Both the position numbers and the translations under genes were made by a program. Positions 1 through 9,243 of a stretch of 64,000 nt of DNA are shown one piece after another. Every line of letters starts with the position of its first letter. Position 1 is the first letter of the stretch. The stretch is from Metopolophium dirhodum. Its lineage: Eukaryota; Arthropoda; Insecta; Hemiptera; Aphididae. A model generated the notes under the pieces. That model was not told the origin of the DNA, ran no database searches, and saw only the letters and a program-made list of their open reading frames with translations. Where the stretch lies: the NCBI RefSeq assembly GCF_019925205.1, contig NC_083560.1, positions 21,719,145 through 21,783,144 on the forward strand, given 5' to 3'.

Positions 1-469
1 GAATGATTACCTATAGTCCCCCCAATTATGACTTATACGATATACAATATTCATACCATTATGTAAAGAATAATGCTACTATTCAGCACATTTCACATGA
101 TTTATATTATTATTATTAGAGTTTGTTTATTTGACATTCGAATGTAGTCATCGGCGTAGACAGACCTCTGAGTCTTGTATAGCTAAATTCAATCTGATCA
201 ACCACCCTCTGGTCATGGCCAGACAAGAAAAAAAAATATCTAGACATTTTCACTACAAATTTTTAAGTGACCTTTTTTTTGGTGACTGGAAAATGTAAAC
301 AATCACTTTTCATTATTTCACACACACACAATTCATCAATATTGATTTAAAATAATAATAATAATAATACTTTTATTATAGCTGGAACACGTAGCCGAAA
401 TACGCATTTGTCATGCCGATAATAATTGTTATATACATATCGAACTCGTTCCGAACTTGCGACGATTGA

Positions 470-500
<31 letters not shown>

Positions 501-889
501 TTGCAGGAACACGTAGACGAATATACGCACTTGTCATCCGGATGATAACGCCTTGTTGCGATGTCAATACACAAACAATAATATTAATAATACAACTTTC
601 GGAAAACGGGAATACTAGTATTTGACAAAAACGATTTTGTTGTAATCATTTTATCAAAAATAAATAATCACGTAGACTTATGTACCTTCTTACTTCAAAT
701 GTTGACCAAAAATCTATCAAATTGTACATTAATAAATCATATTAAAAATGTTTTTTCCGGTTAAAACATACTTTGCCCATTTCGTCTACGGCAAATTATA
801 AATATTAAAGTGGAATGTAATAAGAATACGCAAGTGCTAGCCGGGTAGGTATCTGCCCATAAAAAGAGTGCAGTGATTAAAAAAAAACA
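1..889. other. AT-rich intergenic DNA with (AAT)n microsatellites
   Basis: No credible gene. AAT-type microsatellites lie at about 352-369 and 468-500. Each is followed by a diverged copy of a short module containing 'ggaacacgtag' and 'cttgtcat', so the segment is a small local duplication around the microsatellites. Short open frames here are translations of the simple repeats. Confidence 0.6.
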
Positions 890-2000
890 GGTACGGCGCA
901 ACTGTTTTTGTTGGATTATATCAACTATAATTAATAATTTCTGGTTACAATATAACTGCAACCATATCAGTTAAATCGTATAAATATTAGTGAAAAACAA
1001 CTAGAAACAAGCAAAATTATTATATTTACAAAATTAAAAATTACCTAATCATGACTAAATTTATAAAATATATTGTTAAAACCTATATAGTTTAGGTTAG
1101 CCATAGAGCGTATATAGTCGTATATTGGTATTTTAATAAAAGTAGATAATATAAGTATCTAATTAAATTGTATTTATAATAATTAATCAAGCTTACATTT
1201 TTTTTCAGGGTATAACATGCTTCGCCCCCCCCCCCCCCCCATACTGTTGCAATATTGTTTGTTTAAATATTTTTTAGATTCTGAGCGAAGCGATGAATGT
1301 ATTGATTTTACAATGATGTGTGTTTTTATTTTTATTTTTTTATTTTTTGTGTCTGTCATCACCTTTTAGGACAGTAAAAGTGCTTGGATTTTCTTCAACA
1401 GTAACTTTTCTGATAGGAAAGTGAATCTAGTTGGTAATTTAGAGGGTCAAAAGTAAAAATTTCCCAGTAGTTTTCAAAAGCGACGAGAAAAACAAAAGAA
1501 AAATTAAGGAAAAACGGGAATTTTTACGCAAAATCTGTTTTCGACTGATTGTTTATATTATCATTTTATATACACCATAAAATTTGAAAATAATTTGATT
1601 TTTTTTGAGCTGTTTACGGACATTGTCGGTTTTAAATTTTTTAGTTTGTTTTTCTATAAATATCAATAAAAATTTTTTGTTGGGTAAAAAGCGTGAAAAT
1701 TGAATATAAGGCTCCTGATAATATATGGTTCTAAAAGCAGTTGAAAAATATTAAAAATACATAGGTACAATTTTTTTTTATAAGCATTTAAAGTTCAAAT
1801 TTCGACAACATTTATCAAATTTATAATTTATTAATTATTTTGTGGTTAAAAATGTATAAAATGTTTAACTTTTATGGCTAAGGATTGAAAATTTAAAATA
1901 AGGCTCCACGTAAATAGGTTATATATAAATTACTTTATTCACAATAATATCATCAAATATACTTGGTAATATCATAGGCTGACTGATCGTTTTCGCTCAG
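890..2000 (+). repeat. Block A, left part, copy 1 (matches 30066-31640)
   Basis: This stretch recurs in the same orientation at 30066-31640, from 'gcaactgtttttgttgg' through the poly-C tract and the 'gattctgagcgaagc' repeat to 'ggctgactgatc'. The second copy is longer inside the dispersed repeat. In unit 2 the match continues directly into sequence that here lies beyond 9244, so the intervening DNA (about 2000-9243) is extra in unit 1. Confidence 0.75.
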
Positions 2001-2115
2001 AATCGTTTTTCTTATACAATGATATTATATCATTTAATTCAAATTTAATACCATCCATTACAGTGACCCTCTTGTAACCTACTGTACAGCAGAGCGACAT
2101 CCACTTATCCACCTT
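1277..2115 (+). repeat. Dispersed 'gattctgagcgaagc' aphid repeat, copy 1
   Basis: It begins 'gattctgagcgaagcgatg' and near its far end carries the reverse complement ('ttcgctcagaatc', about 1993-2008), so it has inverted terminal-like motifs. Other copies or fragments are at about 22838-23790, 30449-31640, 61350-62220 and, inverted, 63340-64000. Short fragments occur near 20175-20245, 32903 and 34160. No transposase-like frame is visible, which suggests a non-autonomous family. Confidence 0.6.
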
Positions 2116-2591
2116 TTTTAATTTTTAACCATTATGACCTATCTTCATGAAACATTTTTTTTAAACTGATATAGTTTTAGGCGTGTTTTTAACAGGAAAA
2201 ATAAAAAAGAACATGCTTTGAAATATAAGTAATTTAAGGTTAACTCAAACGAAAGTATAAATATTTAAATTTTTTCTTAAAGGTAAAATGATAAATGTCA
2301 AATATCTTTACGACAAAATAAGATTATTAGTAAAATTAAACATTAGTCAACATTTATTTCTCTAATATCTTCGCAAAAAGTTTAAACATAATGAAATATT
2401 TATGCTTGTGAAATAAAAAACATTGAACATTTAAAACAAGGTTCCTCAAGTATAGTTAATACTGTAATAGTAAGAAAAAAATCTAAAAAATATTTTAATA
2501 CAAAATTTTCTTAGAGACGTTTTAAATTCAAATTTGGAAAAAATTAGATATTTAAACGAATGATGACGATGATAATTATTATTTTGTTATA
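2116..2591. other. Intergenic AT-rich DNA left of the Tigger element
   Basis: I see no gene here. The last 15 bases before the Tigger terminus (2577-2591, ending TA) recur exactly at 9244-9258, on the far side of the nested Tigger plus LTR-element insertion. Confidence 0.5.
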
Positions 2592-4356
2592 CAGTAAAAC
2601 CTCGATAAGACGGAATCGCATGGGACCATGATATTTTTCCGTCTTGACGGGGTTCAAAAAATTTAATTGAATAAAATTAAAGATTACATATATATTTATT
2701 TTAAACCAGTTGATACATAATACATACAATTTGTATTTTTTATTTAATTTTATATTTATACTTATTCATCTATATATTTTATTTATTACGTATTTATTTT
2801 TAGCCAGTATACATTAATAAATACATAATTATATTTTTTGAAAAAAATCGGTTATTGATTTTTGATTTTTATTTTGTAAGGCGTCGCGTTCCACACACTC
2901 CTTGGCTCTCGAAATAAAATCCAAAAGCTCACTATTAGATACTGTGAGGGAAAATTTTTGTAGTTCCTCGAGGTAACAGATAGCAGTTTTGTAATCTTTT
3001 ACCATATTTTCTGGTTCTTCATATTGGTTTTCGTCGTTGTCTTCGTCTTTTTCACTTTCATTCTCAACCATGGATAAAGCCGAATCATGGGTTTGCTGCG
3101 TCTCAAGTTGGTCATCAATGTGCAGAAATTGTTCTTGGTCAAAATCAAGTGCAGCAAAGATATCTTGAATTTCAGTCAGGGCATTCTCATTGGGATTCAC
3201 GTCCGATCCATCAATCAAGAATCCAGCTTTACGGAAACAATTTTGTACACATTCATTTTTTAAACTATTGCACGATAAAGAAATCCAATTTACAGCATAT
3301 AACACAGTTATCGAAGTAGCAAGCTGGTGAACCGAAGTAGAACTATCAATTTTGCACACAAGCGACTGTAGCATAAATTTACGATAGTACGACTTAAAGG
3401 TGTAAATAACTCCTTGGTCCATCGGTTGAGAAACCGAAGTGGTGTTTGGGGGTAGCATATGAATTTTCACGTTAGACAGTTCAATGTAAGGATGACATGT
3501 CGCATTGTCCAAAAATAATAAAATATTTCTGTTCTGTGATCGCATATCTGCATTGAAATATTGCAACCACTGTTCCATTATTTCGGCCGTCATCCAAGCC
3601 TTCTTGTTAGATTTCCAAGTCACAGGTAACAAAGCAATATTCATATTCTTAAAACAACGAGGTTTCATGGATTTGCCTATAACAAGAGGTTTCCTTATTT
3701 CACCTGCCATGCTCCCACACATTAATACAGTTAACCTATCCTTAGATTTTTTACCACCAACACACGCATCGCCCTTTATTACTAAAGACTTGGTAGGGAT
3801 CCCTCTAAAAAAAGACCAGTTTCGTCGGCATTATAAATGTCTTTAGCTTCATACCCTTTAATGAGAACTAAGAGTTTGCGTTTCCAATTTTCAACTGTAT
3901 CTTGATTTACATCATTTGCTTCTCCATTGATTTGTTTGCAGACGATATTGTGCCGTCGTTTGAACCGGTCAAGCCAACCGTTTGAAGCTTTAAAATCACT
4001 GATTCCGAGTTTTTCTGCCAATTTAGTGGCCTCTGTTTGTATAATAGGTCCAGAGATGGGCAAACTTTTCAACCGACAATTGATGAACCACCTGTATAAA
4101 TCTCGTTCAACTTGTTCATATCCCACCGACACCACTCTTTTACTTTTACCAGAATTTTTACAACTCACCCACTGCTCCATTAGTTTGTCTTTATTTTTTA
4201 TTGCCTCATAAACTTGCGTTTTTCCACACTTAAATTTCACCATAAGTTCCTTCACTGAAAGATTCTCATGTTGCTTTAACTCGATTAATTTTATTTTATC
4301 CGATAGCGTAAGAGTTGTTTTTTTCGACATTTTAAACGATAGACGGAAAACTCAAC
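2592..4356 (-). mobile_element. Tigger/pogo-type DNA transposon, right terminus missing
   Basis: The left end starts 'cagtaaaacctcgataag', closely resembling pogo/Tigger terminal inverted repeats, and follows a TA dinucleotide, the family's usual target. The element encodes a DD29D transposase on the minus strand. No matching inverted repeat is found at the other side. Sequence stops at 4356 against the LTR element, and beyond that element (9244) flanking DNA begins without a terminal repeat. The motif 'ttttccgtct' occurs near both ends in the same minus-strand sense. The element probably lost its right end before the LTR element arrived. Confidence 0.75.
2829..4330 (-). pseudogene. Tigger/pogo transposase, broken by one frameshift
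   Basis: The N-terminal part (4330 down to about 3814) has a psq/CENP-B-type helix-turn-helix (residues about 5-45), then a second Tc5/CENP-B-type DNA-binding domain (about 70-130) containing 'NGWLDRFKRRH', and ends in the first catalytic block, 'NADETG'. The downstream part (to 2829) holds 'KSMKPRCFK', 'FLDNATCHP' and 'QPMDQGV', giving D-D-29-D spacing, followed by an acidic linker. The last residues include QKSITDFF, a textbook PCNA-interacting (PIP) box, a feature reported for pogo transposases. The two parts join at a run of seven A bases (3807-3813): the frame is off by one base and no other break is seen. Apparent length is about 500 codons, normal for Tigger. It may be a real lesion or a homopolymer sequencing error. 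Confidence 0.85.
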
Positions 4357-4736
4357 TGTTACAAGTCGGTTGACCGTAGCCTCGTACTTGTGGAGTTTGT
4401 ATATAGATTTAGTAAATAAAGTAACAAACACACGTTCAAATATTCAATTAATAAAGTTTATTGCGTTCTGAACATGTACAGTCAATGGCACTATCTCCAT
4501 TCTCCACTGCCTGTCTTACAATCTTAACGTTCCTTATATCTAAACTTCTGTAGGACAATCCCTCCTATATAAAAAGTGCTTACTCGCAGTTTCGGGATTG
4601 TACCTGTTTACACTAATTTACAATAATCATTTCATTTCATAATTCTAAATGTTTTATAAATACTACATTTCTAATTTGTTTACTAACTGCTACATCCTTA
4701 CTTACTTCCTATGTTTAATAATACCAAATCATAACA
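4357..4736 (-). repeat. 3' LTR of errantivirus-like element
   Basis: 380 bp, same sequence as 8860-9239. Because the element lies on the minus strand, this is the downstream LTR. It abuts a purine-rich tract (positions 4737-4747). Confidence 0.92.
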
Positions 4737-4747
4737 CTCCCCTTGTT
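4737..4747 (-). other. Polypurine tract
   Basis: On the minus strand this reads AACAAGGGGAG and ends exactly at the LTR boundary. That is the position and composition expected of the plus-strand primer of reverse transcription. Confidence 0.7.
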
Positions 4748-4856
4748 GAATGAAAGCTCATGTCCTCATGAGTCAATTTTCTTATTACATTCTTTTTTCC
4801 TCATAAAAATAAATATTTTATACATTCATAAATCATTATATAATTATATCTTAAAT

Positions 4857-7121
4857 CTACTTAATTTCTACGCATTGTATGTCGTCTACTGATTTTGTAT
4901 TGACCAATGCTTTTATATAACTCATTGACAATTTATTTTGTTTATACAGTTTAAAACTTATCTTACTTATTACAATTATTAACACTAATATACCTATACC
5001 TATTCCTACTGTTACGTATGTTATATTAGATACAGTTACATATTCTATAGTATCATCTATTTGTGACTGTAATAATAAATCTAATTGTTTTGCGTTATTT
5101 GCTAATGAATGAAAATCGGGATAATATGAATTATTTATTTTTGGAAAATCATCCTGTATCCTATTAGTTTGATATTGTTTCATATTAGCCGTTATGTTCA
5201 CTCTCGGAATGAAATCATACGATGTTTTCGTTACTATTGATCTGGTGGGGGTTAGCTCATACTCTTTTGTTATCGCACGACACGGATACGTGAGAGAGAT
5301 TGTACCTGTGTTTTGCAAGGTTTGCAACACTGGCTCTCCACTCGCACAATCAATGTTGATTGTCGTTGGTTGTTCTGCCGTGTACAACCAAACATTTTCG
5401 TTATCTAACTTGTGTATCACTAATTTTTGAATACGTGTAATTTTTATTTCACATGCTTTTGGAATTACATCTTTATCCTGACTACTAAATAATTTCGCTT
5501 CACAATTGTCCGTTTCTTGAATATAGTGCGTCTGAGTGTTCGAACAAATATAATATTCTTGCATATGTATGCATTTGCTTAACTCTATGTCATCTATGTA
5601 TATTGAATACACATTATCCTCTGACACGGCCAAGTATTTATTCGTTGGTTGAATTAACGCATATACTGACTTTTTCTGTTTTATAGGCAATGGTATTGAT
5701 TTGTATAGGCGGTATTCCCTTGTATCGACTATCGGAATGGCTATTATGAATATCAATGTATCTGCTACTCTTATTACTTGTAAGTTACTCATTTTCATTA
5801 ACTTATGTACATTCTGTATTGTGACTTGTTCAGCGAAGTTCTCTCTCGAATCTAATTGTATTCTCACTTGTTGTAACTCTGCTAAAAAATCTGTCGCCGA
5901 AATAATGCTAGAATGCATATGACCTACTTGTGCTGTATTTACTATTGCTACTAGATTGTGAGTTTGGAATGAATGTTGTGTTAACAAAACATTTAATTCC
6001 TCAGTTTGTTCATTCATTATTTGTCTAACTTCCATTTCATTAATCAATTTACCTACTTGGTTTGCTTTACTTTCCAACTTGTTTATATTACTTATTATCG
6101 CTGTTTCAGTTTGTTGTATCTTCACCATTGCTCGGTCTACATCATGTACTGTTGACTGTACTATTCGCGTTCGCTGTCGCATATCGTGAATAACCCTAAT
6201 TTGTTTTTCGCTTATTTCACTTATTTTCTTATCAAAAAATTCATAATCTTCGTCTGAACATATTCCAAATAATGTTTTTGATAATCTACCAATTCCGTTT
6301 ATCAATCCTCTTCTATAGCGTTCGTTTCTACTAACGGCATAGTTTATCTGTTGTCGCGTTTTCTCTATATCATGGATATATGATGTTGTTGTTGTATTAA
6401 ATTGCTCGCATAAATACGACCAAATTACCAAGTGCTCTATTGGAACTATTTCTGTGTTTTTTGCAATTTTTAAACAATGTTTTATTGTTTCCTTTTGAAA
6501 TTTCTTAATTCGTTCAAAATTACCATCATACGTGGTTAAATTCACATAGACTGATAATTTCCACTTTGAATTTGTTGTTTTTATTCTTGTCAAATGATTA
6601 AAAAAAATTCCTGATGGTGATTCAATTTCCTTTATTTGATTATCTGTAATTTTTACTGGAATGATCATTTCCGATCTCGGTGGTACTACTGCAATGTCTA
6701 AATTATCTACATGCGGAATGTCTTGATTTACCACTGTAAAATTGTCTTCATTAAGTGTTGATGTTATCTCATTTTTTGAATAATCAATTGCTATCTTGTT
6801 ATCCTCTAAAAACTCCTTACCTAAAATCCCATCATGAGGTATTGGAAAATTACTATTAACAACTTGAAACCTTACTTGTCTTTTTTCTTCTCCAAAATTT
6901 ATCATTATATTTACTGACCCAATTGTGTTCACAAAATATTCATTAATCCCTTTTAATCGATATAAAATTCTTTCGTTAACTTTTACGTCATCTTTTAATG
7001 ACAATAATTTTACTATATTTACTTCACTCCCTGTGTCAAGTAGAAATCTTGATTCCTGATTAACGAATTCCGTAGCCTGACATATAATGTGATCTTTAAA
7101 AAGTTGAGCCTTTAATTTAAA
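4857..7121 (-). CDS. Protease-envelope fusion frame (errantivirus-like Env)
   Basis: The frame is open from the gag overlap (about 7121) to 4857; no ATG is needed if it is entered by -1 frameshifting. It begins with a retropepsin-like segment: the active-site DTG triplet is at 7029-7037 and a 'HDGILGKEFL' motif follows. Near position 6630, where reverse transcriptase should follow, the frame becomes an envelope ectodomain related to baculovirus F proteins. It has 'ERYRRG' as a furin-like cleavage site (about 6308-6318), then a fusion-peptide-like stretch, a long coiled region, several cysteines, and near the C-terminus a hydrophobic membrane anchor (about 4950-5010) with a short tail. Reverse transcriptase, RNase H and integrase are missing with no stop at the junction. 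The envelope of errantiviruses is normally expressed from a spliced RNA. Whether this fused frame is translated is unknown. Confidence 0.8.
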   Translation of the reverse strand, partial: FKLKAQLFKDHIICQATEFVNQESRFLLDTGSEVNIVKLLSLKDDVKVNERILYRLKGINEYFVNTIGSVNIMINFGEEKRQVRFQVVNSNFPIPHDGILGKEFLEDNKIAIDYSKNEITSTLNEDNFTVVNQDIPHVDNLDIAVVPPRSEMIIPVKITDNQIKEIESPSGIFFNHLTRIKTTNSKWKLSVYVNLTTYDGNFERIKKFQKETIKHCLKIAKNTEIVPIEHLVIWSYLCEQFNTTTTSYIHDIEKTRQQINYAVSRNERYRRGLINGIGRLSKTLFGICSDEDYEFFDKKISEISEKQIRVIHDMRQRTRIVQSTVHDVDRAMVKIQQTETAIISNINKLESKANQVGKLINEMEVRQIMNEQTEELNVLLTQHSFQTHNLVAIVNTAQVGHMHSSIISATDFLAELQQVRIQLDSRENFAEQVTIQNVHKLMKMSNLQVIRVADTLIFIIAIPIVDTREYRLYKSIPLPIKQKKSVYALIQPTNKYLAVSEDNVYSIYIDDIELSKCIHMQEYYICSNTQTHYIQETDNCEAKLFSSQDKDVIPKACEIKITRIQKLVIHKLDNENVWLYTAEQPTTINIDCASGEPVLQTLQNTGTISLTYPCRAITKEYELTPTRSIVTKTSYDFIPRVNITANMKQYQTNRIQDDFPKINNSYYPDFHSLANNAKQLDLLLQSQIDDTIEYVTVSNITYVTVGIGIGILVLIIVISKISFKLYKQNKLSMSYIKALVNTKSVDDIQCVEIK
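7112..7121 (-). promoter_or_regulatory. Candidate -1 frameshift site at gag stop
   Basis: On the minus strand the heptamer T TTA AAT occupies 7121-7115 in the gag frame and is immediately followed by the TAA stop (7114-7112). This matches the X XXY YYZ form of -1 slippery sites. A shift here enters the protease-envelope frame, which is exactly -1 relative to gag. I did not identify a downstream pseudoknot by eye. Confidence 0.55.
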
Positions 7122-8479
7122 TGCTCTTGAAATGTTACGGCTGTTGCTTTGATTTCCTGGACCGATCGTTCGCCGCTCTGAATCGACCCTGTCTCGTTTC
7201 CCGAAGTTGATGGTTCTGACATTGAACTTAAATTTGCCTGACTAGCTATTTTCTCATTGTTGTATTTTAATTTCCTGCATACTCCAATTTCATGACCTAG
7301 TTTCTTACAATATTTACAAACAATTGCCTTGTTATTAATCGCACTATTACTTTCTGCAGTTTGCCGATGAATATTTGCTGACCAATTGTTTGGTTTTGAA
7401 TTTTGCCCAGTATTCGTAACCCCGTTCTTTTGATTCTCTTGTGGCTGTTTTATAAATTGATGATTTGATCTTGACCTACATACCTTGGCCATGTGACCTA
7501 CTTTGCCACAGTTGAAACATGTAATTTTCGCTGTATTTTGCTTCGGCATTTTTGATTGTGTTTCCTTATCTGATTTGTATGACGTTTCCTCCTGTTGAGC
7601 CACCGCAAATGCTTCCTCTATTGTACTCGGACGACTTGACTTTACTAACATTTTTATAGGTTGTCTTAGTCCTTCAATGAAAATACTTAATGTTTGAGTT
7701 TTTAAAATTCCCTCTATGACTTCTGCCACTGCTGCAGTTTTATCTTTGGTTTGAACATTCAACGTCAAATGAAATAGCTTTTCTAACCGGCTATAAAATG
7801 TACTAATTTCTTCATCATATTTCTGACGAGTTGTGGTCAATTCTAACATCAAATGTGTGGAAGTATGTTGTGGTTCAAAACAATTTTTTAACTGTGTTTT
7901 CAATTCTTCCCATGAATTAATTTTTTTAAATCGGACAACTTGAGCTGCTTTTGCTGTTAAATTTGCAACTATTGCCCCTAATATTATGGGTTTTAACTCC
8001 TCACTAATGCATGAAAAAGCAAATTCTGATGACTTTATGAAATTATGTAAGCCTTCAGAGTCTTGTTTGTCAAACTTTGGTAATATTCGAAATGCTGCCT
8101 CTAAAGAAGTAATTACACTCATATTTACTAATTCAGTACTCGATTGACTCAAATTTGGTACAAAACTGTATGATTCAGTACTACTATCAAAAGAAATATC
8201 TTCCTTAACAATGTTTGAACTTAATTCTGCTGGTACTCCTAACCGTCTACGCTGTATTGGCAAATGTAATGTGTTTCTACCGGTGTCAGGATTTTGAAGT
8301 CCTAATAAAGTACTCTGATTCTGCACTGTATTTTCTACTTGGTTACTAACGCTATCCCTGCCTAATGTCGTTTGACTTGCCCTACTATCATCTGAATCAA
8401 ATGACCTATCTGGGACAAATGTTTTGTCTTCACTATCGCTCTGTGTTATGCTACTAGTACTACTACTATCGTTGCTCAT
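7112..8479 (-). CDS. gag: Gag polyprotein of errantivirus-like element
   Basis: An uninterrupted 455-codon frame with an ATG at 8479-8477. The N-terminal 110 residues are Ser/Asp/Glu-rich and low complexity. Residues about 125-300 look like a gypsy-type Gag capsid region (motifs 'EELKTQLKNCFEPQH' and 'YDEEISTFYSRLEKL'). Two zinc knuckles follow: CFNCGKVGHMAKVC at 321-334 and CKYCKKLGHEIGVC at 388-401, both CX2CX4HX4C. The gene starts about 380 bp from the 5' LTR and its stop lies directly behind a slippery heptamer that would move ribosomes into the protease frame. Gag would package element RNA into particles. No lesion is visible. Confidence 0.88.
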   Translation of the reverse strand: MSNDSSSTSSITQSDSEDKTFVPDRSFDSDDSRASQTTLGRDSVSNQVENTVQNQSTLLGLQNPDTGRNTLHLPIQRRRLGVPAELSSNIVKEDISFDSSTESYSFVPNLSQSSTELVNMSVITSLEAAFRILPKFDKQDSEGLHNFIKSSEFAFSCISEELKPIILGAIVANLTAKAAQVVRFKKINSWEELKTQLKNCFEPQHTSTHLMLELTTTRQKYDEEISTFYSRLEKLFHLTLNVQTKDKTAAVAEVIEGILKTQTLSIFIEGLRQPIKMLVKSSRPSTIEEAFAVAQQEETSYKSDKETQSKMPKQNTAKITCFNCGKVGHMAKVCRSRSNHQFIKQPQENQKNGVTNTGQNSKPNNWSANIHRQTAESNSAINNKAIVCKYCKKLGHEIGVCRKLKYNNEKIASQANLSSMSEPSTSGNETGSIQSGERSVQEIKATAVTFQEHLN

Positions 8480-8859
8480 TAATTAAATATAAATAGAAAA
8501 ATATAGATATGCTTACAATACAATATATAAAAATAACAAACTTACAATACCAATAAATTTAACATTATCGGAGTTGTTTCTCTGTTGCCTTGAAAAAGTT
8601 GAATGCTGAATTTGTTTGGAATGCTCTGTAATTGACTGGAATGCTCTGTAGTTGACTGGAATGCTCTGTAGTTGACTGGAATGCCTTGTAGTCGAATGAA
8701 AATGCTCTGTAGTTGAATGAAATGCTCTGTACTTGAGTGGAATGATCCGTAGTTGACTGGAATTATGCACCTTGACTGGTTCAATAACAATTTAACTCAC
8801 CCTGATTGAATGAACGCGCCTCGTTTGAATTAATGGTTCTTTTGATCCGCTGCCACCAA
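8480..8859 (-). other. Errantivirus leader with primer-binding site and tandem repeat
   Basis: The first bases after the 5' LTR on the minus strand (from 8858) read TGGTGGCAGCGGATC, in the place and style of a tRNA primer-binding site; I cannot assign the tRNA. Between 8618 and 8765 about seven units of 20-22 bp repeat 'gaatgctctgtagttgact' with point changes. No long coding frame belongs here: the open frames seen in this stretch are translations of the repeat. Confidence 0.7.
8618..8765. repeat. Seven-unit 20-22-bp tandem repeat in element leader
   Basis: Units start near 8618, 8638, 8658, 8678, 8700, 8719 and 8740, sharing the core 'atgctctgtagttga'. The array sits between the primer-binding site and gag. 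This is the same location as the insulator repeats of Drosophila gypsy, although the core does not look like a Su(Hw) site. Confidence 0.75.
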
Positions 8860-9239
8860 TGTTACAAGTCGGTTGACCGTAGCCTCGTACTTGTGGAGTT
8901 TGTATATAGATTTAGTAAATAAAGTAACAAACACACGTTCAAATATTCAATTAATAAAGTTTATTGCGTTCTGAACATGTACAGTCAATGGCACTATCTC
9001 CATTCTCCACTGCCTGTCTTACAATCTTAACGTTCCTTATATCTAAACTTCTGTAGGACAATCCCTCCTATATAAAAAGTGCTTACTCGCAGTTTCGGGA
9101 TTGTACCTGTTTACACTAATTTACAATAATCATTTCATTTCATAATTCTAAATGTTTTATAAATACTACATTTCTAATTTGTTTACTAACTGCTACATCC
9201 TTACTTACTTCCTATGTTTAATAATACCAAATCATAACA
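8860..9239 (-). repeat. 5' LTR of errantivirus-like element
   Basis: 380 bp, TG...CA termini on the element strand, identical to 4357-4736 by eye. It contains a TATATA-type motif in the stretch equivalent to 4565-4575 and would hold the element promoter. Confidence 0.92.
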
Positions 9240-9243
9240 CAAC

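Larger units (their letters stand above)
4357..9239 (-). mobile_element. Errantivirus-like (Ty3/gypsy) LTR element without RT or integrase
   Basis: Two 380-bp direct repeats, identical as far as I can read, bound the element. Each reads TGTTA...TAACA. The flanks are CAAC on both sides (4353-4356 and 9240-9243), a 4-bp target duplication as in gypsy-type errantiviruses. In element order (minus strand) it has: 5' LTR, primer site, a leader with a tandem repeat, gag, a -1 frame carrying the start of protease, an envelope protein, a polypurine tract and the 3' LTR. Reverse transcriptase, RNase H and integrase are absent: the protease frame runs straight into envelope. Identical LTRs imply recent insertion, so enzymes were presumably supplied by a full-length relative. 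That last point is inference. Confidence 0.9.

Noticed and set aside
347..574. Open frames with poly-Ile or poly-Leu
   Set aside because: Translations of AAT microsatellites.
8513..8790. Two overlapping minus-strand open frames of 82-85 codons
   Set aside because: They are translations of the leader tandem repeat in two frames; repetitive peptide, not a protein gene.
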